DNA of 64,000 nucleotides from Ottelia alismoides (Eukaryota > Streptophyta > Magnoliopsida > Alismatales > Hydrocharitaceae), in contig JAZKJV010003124.1 in assembly GCA_037367405.1 (NCBI GenBank), forward strand, positions 248,001 to 312,000, given 5' to 3'. Of the stretch, positions 24,501 to 36,500 are shown piece by piece. The notes under the pieces were generated by a model that saw only the letters and a program-made list of their open reading frames with translations, did not search any database and was not told the origin of the DNA. Within the stretch, counting starts at the first letter, position 1; each line of letters starts with the position of its first letter. Both the position numbers and the translations under genes were made by a program.

Positions 24501-27500
24501 ATACTAGGAATCAAGAGCCGCAAGAAACACACTTACTATCATGACATTCCTGTATGTCATCTGTTGATGTAGCTTCTCAAACATTCTAGGCGTAGAATGC
24601 ATGGATAGGGTGACCAACCTACTTCATTGTGAAGATGTCCTATTGGTGCTAAAGGATCTTCCTCTCATTCTTTACCTGAGAATATGTGACGACAAAAATG
24701 TCCCACACTGCTTCGACAGTGGGTGATGTAGATTATAATTGTCTATCTCTGTTGTGAGAGTCCTAAAGAGCCAAGATTACGCTCATGCATTGTCTTGCTT
24801 CCGCGAAGCATTTGCCCCAGTCTTGTTGGTCAACCCAAGTTACGTCAAGATATACTCCTTGTTGTTTCTCTCCATGATACTTACGAACTGTATTACCTAC
24901 AGCTCGTAGTTGCTCCCATTCATGTTGACGATGGGCACATGACCCTTGAAGGCCCCGGAGGAGTATATATCCACTTTGTTCTCTTTCATGATGAACGAAG
25001 GGGACTGGAAATGATGCGACATGGGGTAGAACGATCTGATTTTGTCTACGCAATCATGTAGGGAACATGTTGTAAGTGTAGACTCAGAGCACAACCGTTC
25101 CCATCAACTAGGAGGCGCTTTAGATATACATGTTGGATTTAGATGCCTGAAATCATTTAAACTGCACCCGAATCAGACAGCAGGGACCGCATGATGGCTT
25201 AGGACACGCGGTGGCACTAGAGAATGGCAAGGGCCGGTGATCGGCGATAAGTTACCAACAGGCTGCTATGACGAGAGATCACTGGGTGATGATATTGATC
25301 CCCTAGGGACTTGTATGGGGCTAGGGCTCTTGTGCATGGGTTCTTAGGAAGGAACTACTCGCGGTGCCATGCAGAGGGTGGGTGCTGCTGCACAGTGGAC
25401 TGGCTGTGTGCTAGGAGGCACAAAGGCGGGTGATGGCATGTGTTGGCGGAGGAGAACATCCATCATCTAAGGTTTGAGTTTCAAGGGTATCAGGGTTTTG
25501 GTCTAAGACTGTCGCGCTGATACCATGCATAAATAGACATGTTTATTTTGTGTTTACTGGGCTCCTTTACATAGAGAAGAACCCCTAGATGATAAATAAA
25601 CAGTGGAGAAGTTACATAAAAAAGAAATAAGAAATACATAAATACTGTTTCTTATAACCATAACCAATGTCCATTTAACCCGCTAAAGCAAGAAGGATGG
25701 GCAATGAGTTGTCATGACATAGGGCTCCTATGCTTGACCATACGTTCGAGCAGCTGCTAGTGCATTACCTTATAGTTATAAGACTTTGCTAAAACAGTGA
25801 TCCGTTAACTCCTGAAACAACTCCCACAGAGAAGTGCTCGTGAAGTATTAATATTCTAACATGTTTTGAGTTCATAGGTCATTGTTTATTATTGACATGT
25901 GGCAATAATCTTTAGGGACATAATTGTAGTCCTATTCAACGTAATTTTAAATCAACTGCATAGTAATTGCATCAGAGTACATTTTTATTCTCTTAACGGA
26001 CATATTTAAATTTAAAAAGAACTAAATCTATCATTTACAACAAGTTCCCTGTCTTTTTTGCAGAGCTGTTCTTACGCCTGGTGATCCATACATGCCCTTG
26101 CCCAACGAGGAGATAATAAACAGAGTGCAGAAGCAGGTTGGTCATATATGACAATCATTTCGTGGAATAGAAACATACCTTGTCTTAGATTGTATTTTGG
26201 GGCGTGTATCATTATTTACGTAATGTCTTATGGCAAGGATCACGGTCCAATTTGCCTTTCCTGTCTAGTTCCATTTACTCAATTCAGAAAGATATCTATA
26301 CCTATTTGCAATTTTTTTCGTGGTATGGGCATAGTTAGAACCTATGTGCATAGAGCTGATAAAATGCTTAATATATAGGTTATATATGTGGAAGCTTGTT
26401 AGTATAGGAATTATACAATCCCTATTTACTTCCTAAAAACAATTTGATCCTTTATTCGTTGTTTAGTTTCATGTGATTTCTCGAGGATCGTGCCATCTTT
26501 TAGGGGCGTGTCTTTGGTCATGACAAAGGAATCTATAATTGATATTTGCCTCTAATTTCTTGGTGATTTAGCAAAACCAGCTTTGGACAGTATGCTTGAA
26601 CTACTACTATGGATGTTGCATCACTAATGTTGATTTTTTGATGTGGTTATTCTTCTCATCTCCAGGTATATGATTTGTTTCCATCCTCTCGAGGTTTGGA
26701 TGTTCAGTGGTCTTCTGTGGTAAAAATAGCACAGTCCTTGTACCGTGAGGCTCCTGGAAATGATCCTTTCAGACCTGATCAGAAGACACCTGTGAAAAAT
26801 TTCTTTCTTGCCGGATCTTACACCAAGCAGGTATATTATAGAACTTGTATTTCATTCATGAATGGCTCTTTCCATTTTTTGTTTAAATAACTGGTGATTT
26901 CGTAACATATCAAATGCTCTTATTTAGGATTTTGGTCAGGAAGAGTATAATCTCAACAGAATTTCTAGAAAATTAAAGTAGTAGTTGTCGAGGTATTCAA
27001 TTTGAAATGGTACAACTAGTCATTCATAAGATATTCATGTCGGGTTGTTGCTGATGAAATTAGTTCAAATTGTGAGGAAGATTTTGAATATTGAATATAC
27101 CCAGTTCCTTTGCTGTGGCTTTGCTTCTGAATTCCTTACCTGAAAATCACGTTTTAAACTTTAAGTTTGAGATCTCAGTCTTCAAAAGTGGCACTATGAA
27201 TGATAAAAGAATTCCTAGTTGCTGGCTACTAATGCATGATGTCCACTCTGCGAAGAGACCGTGATCTTTTTTGCACACTTATTCAATGAAAGCTCTTGGT
27301 GCAGATCCCCTAGTATATGAATAGAGATCCGAAGTTGCTGAGTTTATCAAGTTAAAGAGTTAGTTTGACGAGGTCGAGATATGCTAAGATCCATCCCGTT
27401 AATGTCACGAAGTGGGTGTTCGTCCTTTAACCGGATTAGCTGGTGTGCATGTAAATGTACTTGAGATGTATGATCTCTCAAAGAAATTTCATGTGTGCGT

Positions 27501-30500
27501 GTCCTGATAAACTAGAAAACGAGCTCGAAGGTGGAAGTTGTTTTTCAATTAACTAGATGTACCGGTTGAATATATTGTGCCTATTACACCTTGCTGCTGT
27601 TGGAAAACCCCCCCTCAGGATGGCTATTGACAAGCATCGAATAGGATGTTGTAGTGACACATCTTTTCATTCAAAAGATCCGAACATCTTGGAAGCCCCA
27701 CCTTGCCAAGGCCGCCCACAAAAACCACCAGTCAACTGTATCATAGGCCTTTGAGAAGTCCACCTTCCATAAAAATGCCCTTTGTGCATTGTCTCTTACA
27801 ATATGCTATGATCTCAGTGGCCATAACCATGTTGTCACTAATCTTCCTTGTATAAATGCTGACTGGAGAGTTGAAATAATGCCCTCCATCACCCTATTTA
27901 ATCTGCTTCCAGGACCTTTGCTATCACCAAGTAAATAACATTTAAAAGTGGACGAAAGTACTCCACCCTCTCAAAAGTCTCGTTCTTTGGGAGGAGAAAA
28001 TTAGTGCTTTGCTGATACTGTTAAAACCATCATTTCATCATGCAAACTCTTCTACAACATCCAAACCTCTCTCCCGACCAAAGATCAAAATTCCTAAAGA
28101 TGAAGATGGTTAAGCTATTAGGTCCATGCACACCATCAACATTCAGATTTTAGATAAAGGCTATAACCTCCTCCATTGTAAAACTTTGAACTAGATGACT
28201 CACATGTTGGTCAGATAGTTGTCCTGCCCCGAGCCTGTCCACATCCATAGCCTAACATCATTTCTACGAGATAAATCATGAACATGCTAAACAATCGCCA
28301 ACCCCATTTAATTGAGTAATTGTGCCACGACTAATTAAAATATCTCAACGCATGGGATTAACTAGATGTCGAAATATACACCATTTAATTGGAATAACAC
28401 ACAACATGAAAATGAACTATCAATATGTAATATATGAGATTAACTAGATGTCTTAATACATAATATTACCTTGATTTTGGGGGATCTGGATGGCAAAAAA
28501 TGGGGTATTCTTCTAGCACAAAAAAATTTGTGGAAAATGTAACTGAGTATGTGGGAGCACATTGCGAAGTCAGGTTAATATAATCCTTGTGCACTTGTAT
28601 TTTATAATTATATGAGTTGTAGTGTACATAATTTGGGCGTGCAGCCCATGATTCTTAAAAAACATGAAAATATATATTCCAGAAAATAAAATACACCTGT
28701 GAGGAGGTTTCATTCTATTCCTCTTCTCTTGCTTCACAACCTAATACTTCAACTATGTTGCAAGCATATCCTCGTGTGTAATGTGCATACTTAAAGTAGG
28801 TTACAAAATAAGCAGTGAGCTAATGAGCTCAGTGACATGTAAGACACACAAGGTAAAGAATATATAACAAAGGCTCAAATTGTTATTTAAGAAGCCATGA
28901 AATGCATCACTAACACTGAACACCTAAATCCTAGGCTTTCTATGGAAATCTTTGAGTGCTTAACTTTAGTTTAGGTATGTTTTTTTTTGTTTCACATTAA
29001 TATAGTACTTTTCATATTTTGTTTCTTTTGCTTGGACATGGCTTGATTTTTACCCATCACTTTTCTTCTATAAATTAAGGTCATTCATTATCAAACAACA
29101 AATGTCGTCTTTGATATTGTATGCGAATGAAAATCCTACCCTCCTAGGTGAGTTTTTTATGCCTACTCAGACATCTTTTTTTGCCTTCTACCAAAAATCT
29201 CATTGACTTGTAGCTGACTGCCCCTAGCAGCTCTACTCCATCCAGCACAACTGCACATTGGTTGCATTGTCGCAAGTCCTAGGACTCCACAATCTTGATC
29301 CCATCAGCTTCATCGCTGCCAACGCAATCATGAGCTTAGTGGTTCATTGCCAGGTTGTGGCATGAGTCTAACTGCCACGTGAAGCCAAGAATTAGTTCAT
29401 GCTCAATCCATGCAGTCTGTGTACAATATGCGTGATACATATGCTGTTCTAAGCCTTCAAGTGACTTATGCATATTATTATGTGTCATTCCTAATGTTAT
29501 GCACCTGAGTTATCTTACTACGACTCTGATCGATGTGGGTAGTTCTTACTGTGGGATGATGCAGGACATCGTTTGCAATCTCTGGTACCAAGGTGCTAGA
29601 CAACTAGACTTGTGCATATGAGTCATTGGTCTCCCACGAGGCATACAACTGTGTTCTCCGTCGGCTCTTCCTCGGTAAGAATATGCTTCTTACCCATCGA
29701 CTTCATTAGGTTCATAAACCACATAGCCCACAACTCATAATTTGACCCATCCATTTTAACTATAGGCACAAGACATCTGAAGGTGCATGTGGTGGGGATA
29801 TCTACCTTGCTTTCGGACATGTTGCCTGGCGAGGAAGACTAGGGTAGTAGACTGGAGAATGTATCACCTACACTAACATGAGGGGATTTGGTTGCATGTG
29901 TAGACTCAAACTGCAACCAATCCTTTCAATAAGAAGACCCGATGCAAGCACAAAGAGAGGGAGATGTAGCTGCACTGGCTGCTTCGCCTGCTCGAGAGGT
30001 ACGTCTTGTCGAGGCTGCCACAGGTGCAGGCGCAGGTGCTGCTGCTGATGCAACGGTACCTACTCCTCCGCCCGCAGGAGAGTTGCAGCTCACAGGGGCT
30101 GTTGTAGGTGCATGCCAAGTGACCCCGACTGCAGTTGTGATCCGGAGAGGTGCTCCACCTATGGGAGAGAAGAGGCGCGACACCGATCGTGAGGGAGGAA
30201 CGACGACGACCGCATGTGCGCGAGAAAGGGTAGGAGGTGGGTCTAGGGTTAAGGTTTCAGGCACGAGAGTTTCGATCTGGGTCCGTCGCTTTGATACCAT
30301 GTTGGGAAAAATAAGAGATCATTTTATTCATATGAGCCCTACGTTCTCTTTTATAGAGGAGAAACCTATGAGCAAATTACATAATGCTGACAAAAAGAAA
30401 AGACAATCGATAAAAGAGTACAAAAACATATAAACATATCACTACACTTCTCAATCTCCCCCTCTCTTTTTTGGTTTTAATCACTTTTTTGATACTGTTT

Positions 30501-33500
30501 CTTTCTCAGCCCTTCAAATTTTTATATAGTCTGCTCACCTTTTTTCACCTCTAGCAATCCCTTTTTGTTTAATTTTTTGCCTCCTTTTTTCTTCATCCAT
30601 TTTTTATCATTTTTATTAGATTATGTGCAAAGATTTGAGGATCGGGTTATTCTATTAAAGTTGGTATTTAAAGAAGAAATTTTGAATATCATCTCAATTT
30701 ATGTACCATAAATTGGTTTAGATGAAAGGATTAAACACACTTTTTGGGAGGATTTAGCTTAAGATTATGCAAGGAATCCACAAAGAGAGTTGATTTGCCT
30801 AGGTGGAGATCTTAACGGACACGTAAGAAAGGGTGATTCAAGGTATGCTAGTGTTCATGGAGGCCATGGCTTCAGGGATAGAAATGAAGAGGGAAAAGTT
30901 ATTCTGAATTTTATAACGGCTTATGATCTTTTCATAGAAAACACTCTCTTCAAGAAGGAGGATCATTTAGTTACTTATAAGAGTGTCCCGACTAGAATAC
31001 AGATAGATTACTTTGCATTGAGGAGAAGAGATCGGTTGTATTGCAATGACTGCAAAGTATTCTTAGGAGAGAGTTTGACAAACCAACACCGCTTGTTGTC
31101 ATGGATGTGCAATAAAAAGGCTGGTAAAGAAAAGGAGGGGTCCAAGATCATTAGAACTAGATGGTAGAATCTTCAATTGAAGCAATCAAGCTTCATGGAG
31201 AAGTGTTTTAGAAGACACTTATCTTGGGATTGTAATGGAAGTGCAAACGAGATGTGGGAGGCAGTAACATCTTGTATTCAAAGGCAACCAAAGAGATGCT
31301 AGGCGAGTCAAAAGGAGTTCCAAGCCAAAAGGAGGCTTGATGGTGGGTTGGATGGGTACAAGAGAAGCTCAAAATTTAAAAAGCATGCTTTAAAGCTATG
31401 TATAAGGATATAACTGACGAAACTATCGCAAACTACAAAATAGCAAAGCAGGAAACAAAGAAGGCTTTTAGCGAAGCTAAGTTAAAAGCTTATGAAGTTT
31501 TGTACAAAAATCTCGACTCTAAGGCGGGCTAGAAGGATGTAATAAAATTGACCAAAGCAAGAGAAAGAAAGGCCAGAGACCTTTCTCAAGTAAAATGTAT
31601 TAATGATGAGGAAGGACACACACTTATTACTCAGAAGGGTATAGAAACTAGATGGATGCAATATTTCCATAAGCTTTTCATTGGGGAAGGAAATAGAGAG
31701 ATCACTTTGGGAGATCTAGTTAGTCGTGAAAGTTACTTGAGTCGTGCAAGCTATAGATGAGACGAATACAGAGGAAGGAAGTAGATGAGGTTTTGAAGGT
31801 TGTGAAGCCCAAGAAATGTGTAGGACTTGATAACATTCCTATAGAAGTATGAGCAGTTATAGGTGAGCATGGTTTGACTTGGCTTACAAATTTATTCAAT
31901 GTTATTTGGCGAAGTAATGAAACACCCAATGAATAGAGGAGAAGCATCGCAGTGCCTCTTTATAAGAACAAAGGAGACATTCAAAATTGTTCGAATTATA
32001 GAGGAATTAAGCCGATGAGTCATATTATGAAAACTTGGGAACGTGTGATCGAAAGAAGCTTGAGGCAAGTTTCCAAAGTAAAAGAAAATCAATTCAGATT
32101 CATGCTAGGTCACTCAACTATTGAAGGCATCCGCATGTTGAGGAGAACAATGGAGACTTATAAAGCTAAAAGGAAGAACCTCCGTATGATTTTTGTTGAT
32201 TTGGAGAAGACTTATGATTTGTCCCTCTGGAGATATTGTGGAGAGTTTTGTAGAAGATACAAGTACATGTGTTATACATTAACCTCATAAAGGATATGTA
32301 TGATAGGGTTTATCTTGTGTAAGGATCCAGTCTGGGAAGACTGACTATTTTGACATCAACATTGGTCTGCATCAAGGTTCAACTTTGAGTCCATTCATTT
32401 TTATTTTGATTATGGACAACTTGACTAGTCGCATTCTGGATGAGATACCTTGGTGTATGTTATTCACTGATGGAGTAATTGAGAAGTTTGAGGTGTGGAG
32501 ACATGCATTAAAGTCTAAAGGATTTCGTATAGATAGGGCTAAGACTGAATATATGGAATTCACTTTTGATGGAAGCAATGGTGAAGGAATCGAATTGAAG
32601 ATTGGTGACGATAACATTAAGAAGAAAGATTCTTTTAGATACATGGGATCTATTTTGCAACGTTATGGGAAAATTGATAGAGATGTTACCCATAGAATAA
32701 CTGTAGGTCGACTAAAGTGGAGATGAGCCTCTACTGTTCTATGTGATAAGAAAATTTCTTTGAGAATCAAAGAAAAGTTTTACAAAGCAGCCGTGAGGCC
32801 TGCTACGCTCTATGGATATGAATGTTGGCATGTTAACCATAGACATATGCAGATAATGTCAGTAGCATAAATGAAAATGCTTAGGTGGATGTTTGGACAT
32901 ACATGTAAAGATTGGATTCGAAATGGTGCAATCAGAAGGATCGAGGGTAAGATGCGAGAAAACTGCTAAGGTGGTTTGGCCATTCACAAAGAGGGTTTGG
33001 GATTTTGTGCTGGCTAAGAGAGGGGGAGAAAGGCCCAAGAAATGTTGGAATGAAACTTTCCGAAGGGATCATAGTTTTTTGATCTAAGCTCGAGAATGCC
33101 CCTAGATAGATATGAATGATGGCAAAGAATCCATGTAGCTGAGCCTATTTAATGCGGGAAAAAGGCTTTGTTGTTGTTGTGATTAGATTATTTGCCATGT
33201 AAATCTTGATTGATCAAATAAAGAGCAAAAGGAAACTTGGCTTAATTAAGGAGCAAAAGGAAACTTGGCTTGAGGCCCATCAATGACTTCAACTTTTTTA
33301 ACCATCCTCCCTTTTTTGGTTTAACCGATCCCTTCTTAATCTACATGAAGCATACACTCCCTCCTTAATCTACATTCCTTGGGATTTAAGAGCCCATTGC
33401 TATAGCAGGTAGTGCCACCTCCATGCTATCTCTAGGGCATCTACAACCTCATGTCGGCGATCTTACTCCAAGCCCTAGGTTATACAATCGTAGCCCACCA

Positions 33501-36500
33501 TAATCTTCTTGTGCTTCCATGTGCTCGTTCAATGACACTGAAGATTATGCATCTTATCCTAGGCTTCACTCATTCATCCAAGATCCTATAACATAGCATC
33601 ACTACCTTCTCTTTCGATCATTCGATACGTAGGTATGACCTTAAGTATTGACATGTCGACAATATTGATAAGGGGAATATATCTTTTTCTAAAGTATCGA
33701 CAACACATTGACGATATATCATAGCTATCAGAAATATATCGCCGAAATATGGGTGGTATTAATCGTATGTTTTTCCCATTTTGCCATTATTTCACATAAT
33801 GGGCATTTCGAAGGCCACTAATAGAGGTGGTATTGATATCGGTCGTTCATGATTAGTCGGTATTTGATGTCATGAATGTTGTCAATATTGAGGCCACTTA
33901 TTCTTAGATTGGCTTCCTCGTATACGTATAGCTGCCGACCACGAATATATGCTACATCTGATGGACTACGAAGCCATGTAATACTATATGAAATGTGTAT
34001 ATGATATGTGTTGGAAAATAGGAATGCGGAAGCGTATCGGAGAAATAAATATAAAACATTGAAGAACAATGGCCTTTCAATGTGAAACCCTACTCCCTAA
34101 GGAGCGGGATGAAACCACGAGAGAACACCTCAAAGGGCTGATAGCCTATTGCTTTTCTCATCAGGATACAATGGATGTGGGGGTTTGTATATAGCCCCCA
34201 CTAAGTCTCCACATCTCACAGACGGTAGATGTGGGATCAAACTCTGGATGTGGTAAATGGATCCTGGAGGGATCCATTTATCATCTCCCTCATAAGTAAC
34301 GTATACAAACAAATACTCCAACACTCCCCCTCAAGCTGGAGCATGCAACTTGGACAAATAGAAAGAAAACTCAACTCATGCTACAAGATACTACAAACAA
34401 TATCAACTCAACGCGCACAACTGTCGGCTACTGTCGAGGACGCTGCTTCTCGTGCCGTGCAAGTGAGGAGGATGAACAAGCTGGAGTGTGAGTCAACTGA
34501 ATCTCCTCGTCAGAGAGCATGTGCTCTGTATCGCGCCTATCAGAGTCACTGTAACTAAAATGAGTCTCCTCGTCGGAGTACTCTAGCCGCCACAACAATG
34601 TGGACAACTGTTCCATCTCTATAAGGGCTGAACTAAAAAGAGCCGTAGAGTGCAATCCTTGTCGGAGTCCACGGTCGCTGGAGAATAGAGTCTATAAAGT
34701 CACCTCGTTGGAGAACTGGGTCTCTCCCATCTGGCTCAGAGAATGGTACTCTACTCTGGAGTCCTTATGAAGCCGCATTAAAACCCTAGCCCACATGGCA
34801 TATGGAATGGGATCTCTACTCTGGAGTCCCTATGGATCACATGAAAATGTTGAGACCGAACAAAAGATGGGGACCGCGAAACTGAAGATCGCACACTTGT
34901 GCATCTTGAACTACAGACTCAGAATCTGAACGTCAAGTCTGGACATCTAATATGTAGTGTCTAAATAATCCGGTTGGGCTGGAATCTGACATCTGAATAT
35001 GGAACCGACTTGTGACTTTACACAATACTCCATTTCTCTCAGATTGGTCGGAAAATCAACGTCGACCAAGTTGGGAGAAGTCATGAAGAATGGGGAGAAA
35101 CAAAACATGAATCATTCATTTCTTTATTGTTTCATTCATCTTTATTTAATAGCCATCATTTCTTCAATAATTTGTCTTTATCATTTTTTTCTTGCTTTTT
35201 TCTTCTTCTTTTTTTTGCAAATTATTTTTCTTGCGTACGACTTTTTTTGTACGTGCCTTTACAATATTTTTTCAACTCTCAGCCCAACCTCGGCTTAACT
35301 CTCTCCTTTTTTTACTCTCATTTTTCTTCTCTCTTTTTTTTTACAAAATCGGTGGCCCACAATCAGCCCCAATGGAGCAATACACCCTTCTAAGTAAGGT
35401 TCCCCCGATGGGAACCCCTTATTTGATCTGTGTTGCCGTTTCCTGTGTGAGGGCATCGCCTGGAGGAGGCCTTACCGCCTGCAGCCACCTGAAGTCGAGG
35501 GAGAGGGCGACTGGATACGGAGTCCTGTCCAAGGTTTAAAAAAAGCGCGAGGCGGTTCGAGACGTTTTCTCTGAGATTGAGGCGAGGCGTAAGCCTCGAG
35601 GTGGTCGAGGCGTAAGCCTCAATTTTTTTTTGGAAAAATTAAAATTAAAGCAAAATACATTTAAAAAGTATATAATACTATTACATTTTGCCAAAAACAT
35701 ATTCAGGAATAATTTAAAACTAGTAAAAGATACAATACATAAGCGATGAAGGCATTGAAATTCAAAAAAACTAATACTAAGCCACTGATATACATACTAT
35801 CATGTTCCAATTCCAACTTCAATGACTCTATATGAGTATTAAACTAAAGTCTATACTTAATACTAAAGCACAATAGAAACCATAATCTTTAGTGCGAATA
35901 AAAAAATATTAATATGCCTTGAATCCCAATCAATTGTCTTGTTGGACATAGTTGGAGAACTGTCATATGCATCCCCTCCTGTCATATCTTACCCCAACAA
36001 GACGGGGGTTTCGCTATTTATTTTACTTCAGTCTTCACATGTTTATTTTTCAACATTACTTCATATATCATATATGTGATAACTATTCTAAGTTCACAAC
36101 TTATACAACCAAACAACAACATCAAGTTGCAAACTTGCAACTAATATAAAATTCTATTACAATTCAAACAAAAATATATGTAATAGAACTAGTATGTGTA
36201 GATGTATGATAAATTGAATATGATGTATACAAGATCATGTAACTTCGCTTGTTTCAAGCTATCTCTTCTCTTTGCATGGAGCTATATATATAGAAATATG
36301 CAAGGTTTAACATGGAAACAAAAATACAAAAATAAAAAATATAATGCTAACAAAAAAATAGGGTTATGTATAACAAAAATTGTAAAAAAAGCCTCGTGAC
36401 TCGAGGCTTACGCCTCCACCTCGCCTCGAGCGCCTTAGGCGAGGCTGAGGCATACGCCCCTAAATCTGTACCTGAGGCGTGCGCCTCGGGGCGCTTTAGG

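Larger units (their letters stand above)
20881..25655 (-). mobile_element. Older Copia fragment, split by family N copy 2
   Basis: The left part (20881-21475) matches the integrase/pre-integrase region of the neighbouring Copia element at low identity, also on the minus strand. The right part (24001-25525) continues into gag: near 24880-25094 the minus strand reads [20 protein letters not shown] and [14 protein letters not shown], a typical Copia gag N-terminus. A primer site CGCTGATACCA (about 25515-25525, reverse of the tRNA-Met type) and an LTR (about 25526-25655) follow. Family N copy 2 sits in the middle with an exact target duplication. Confidence 0.72.

Noticed and set aside
29942..30433. 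163-codon + strand Ala/Gly-rich frame
   Set aside because: It is antisense to the leader/gag start of a Copia 5' end and runs into the LTR.
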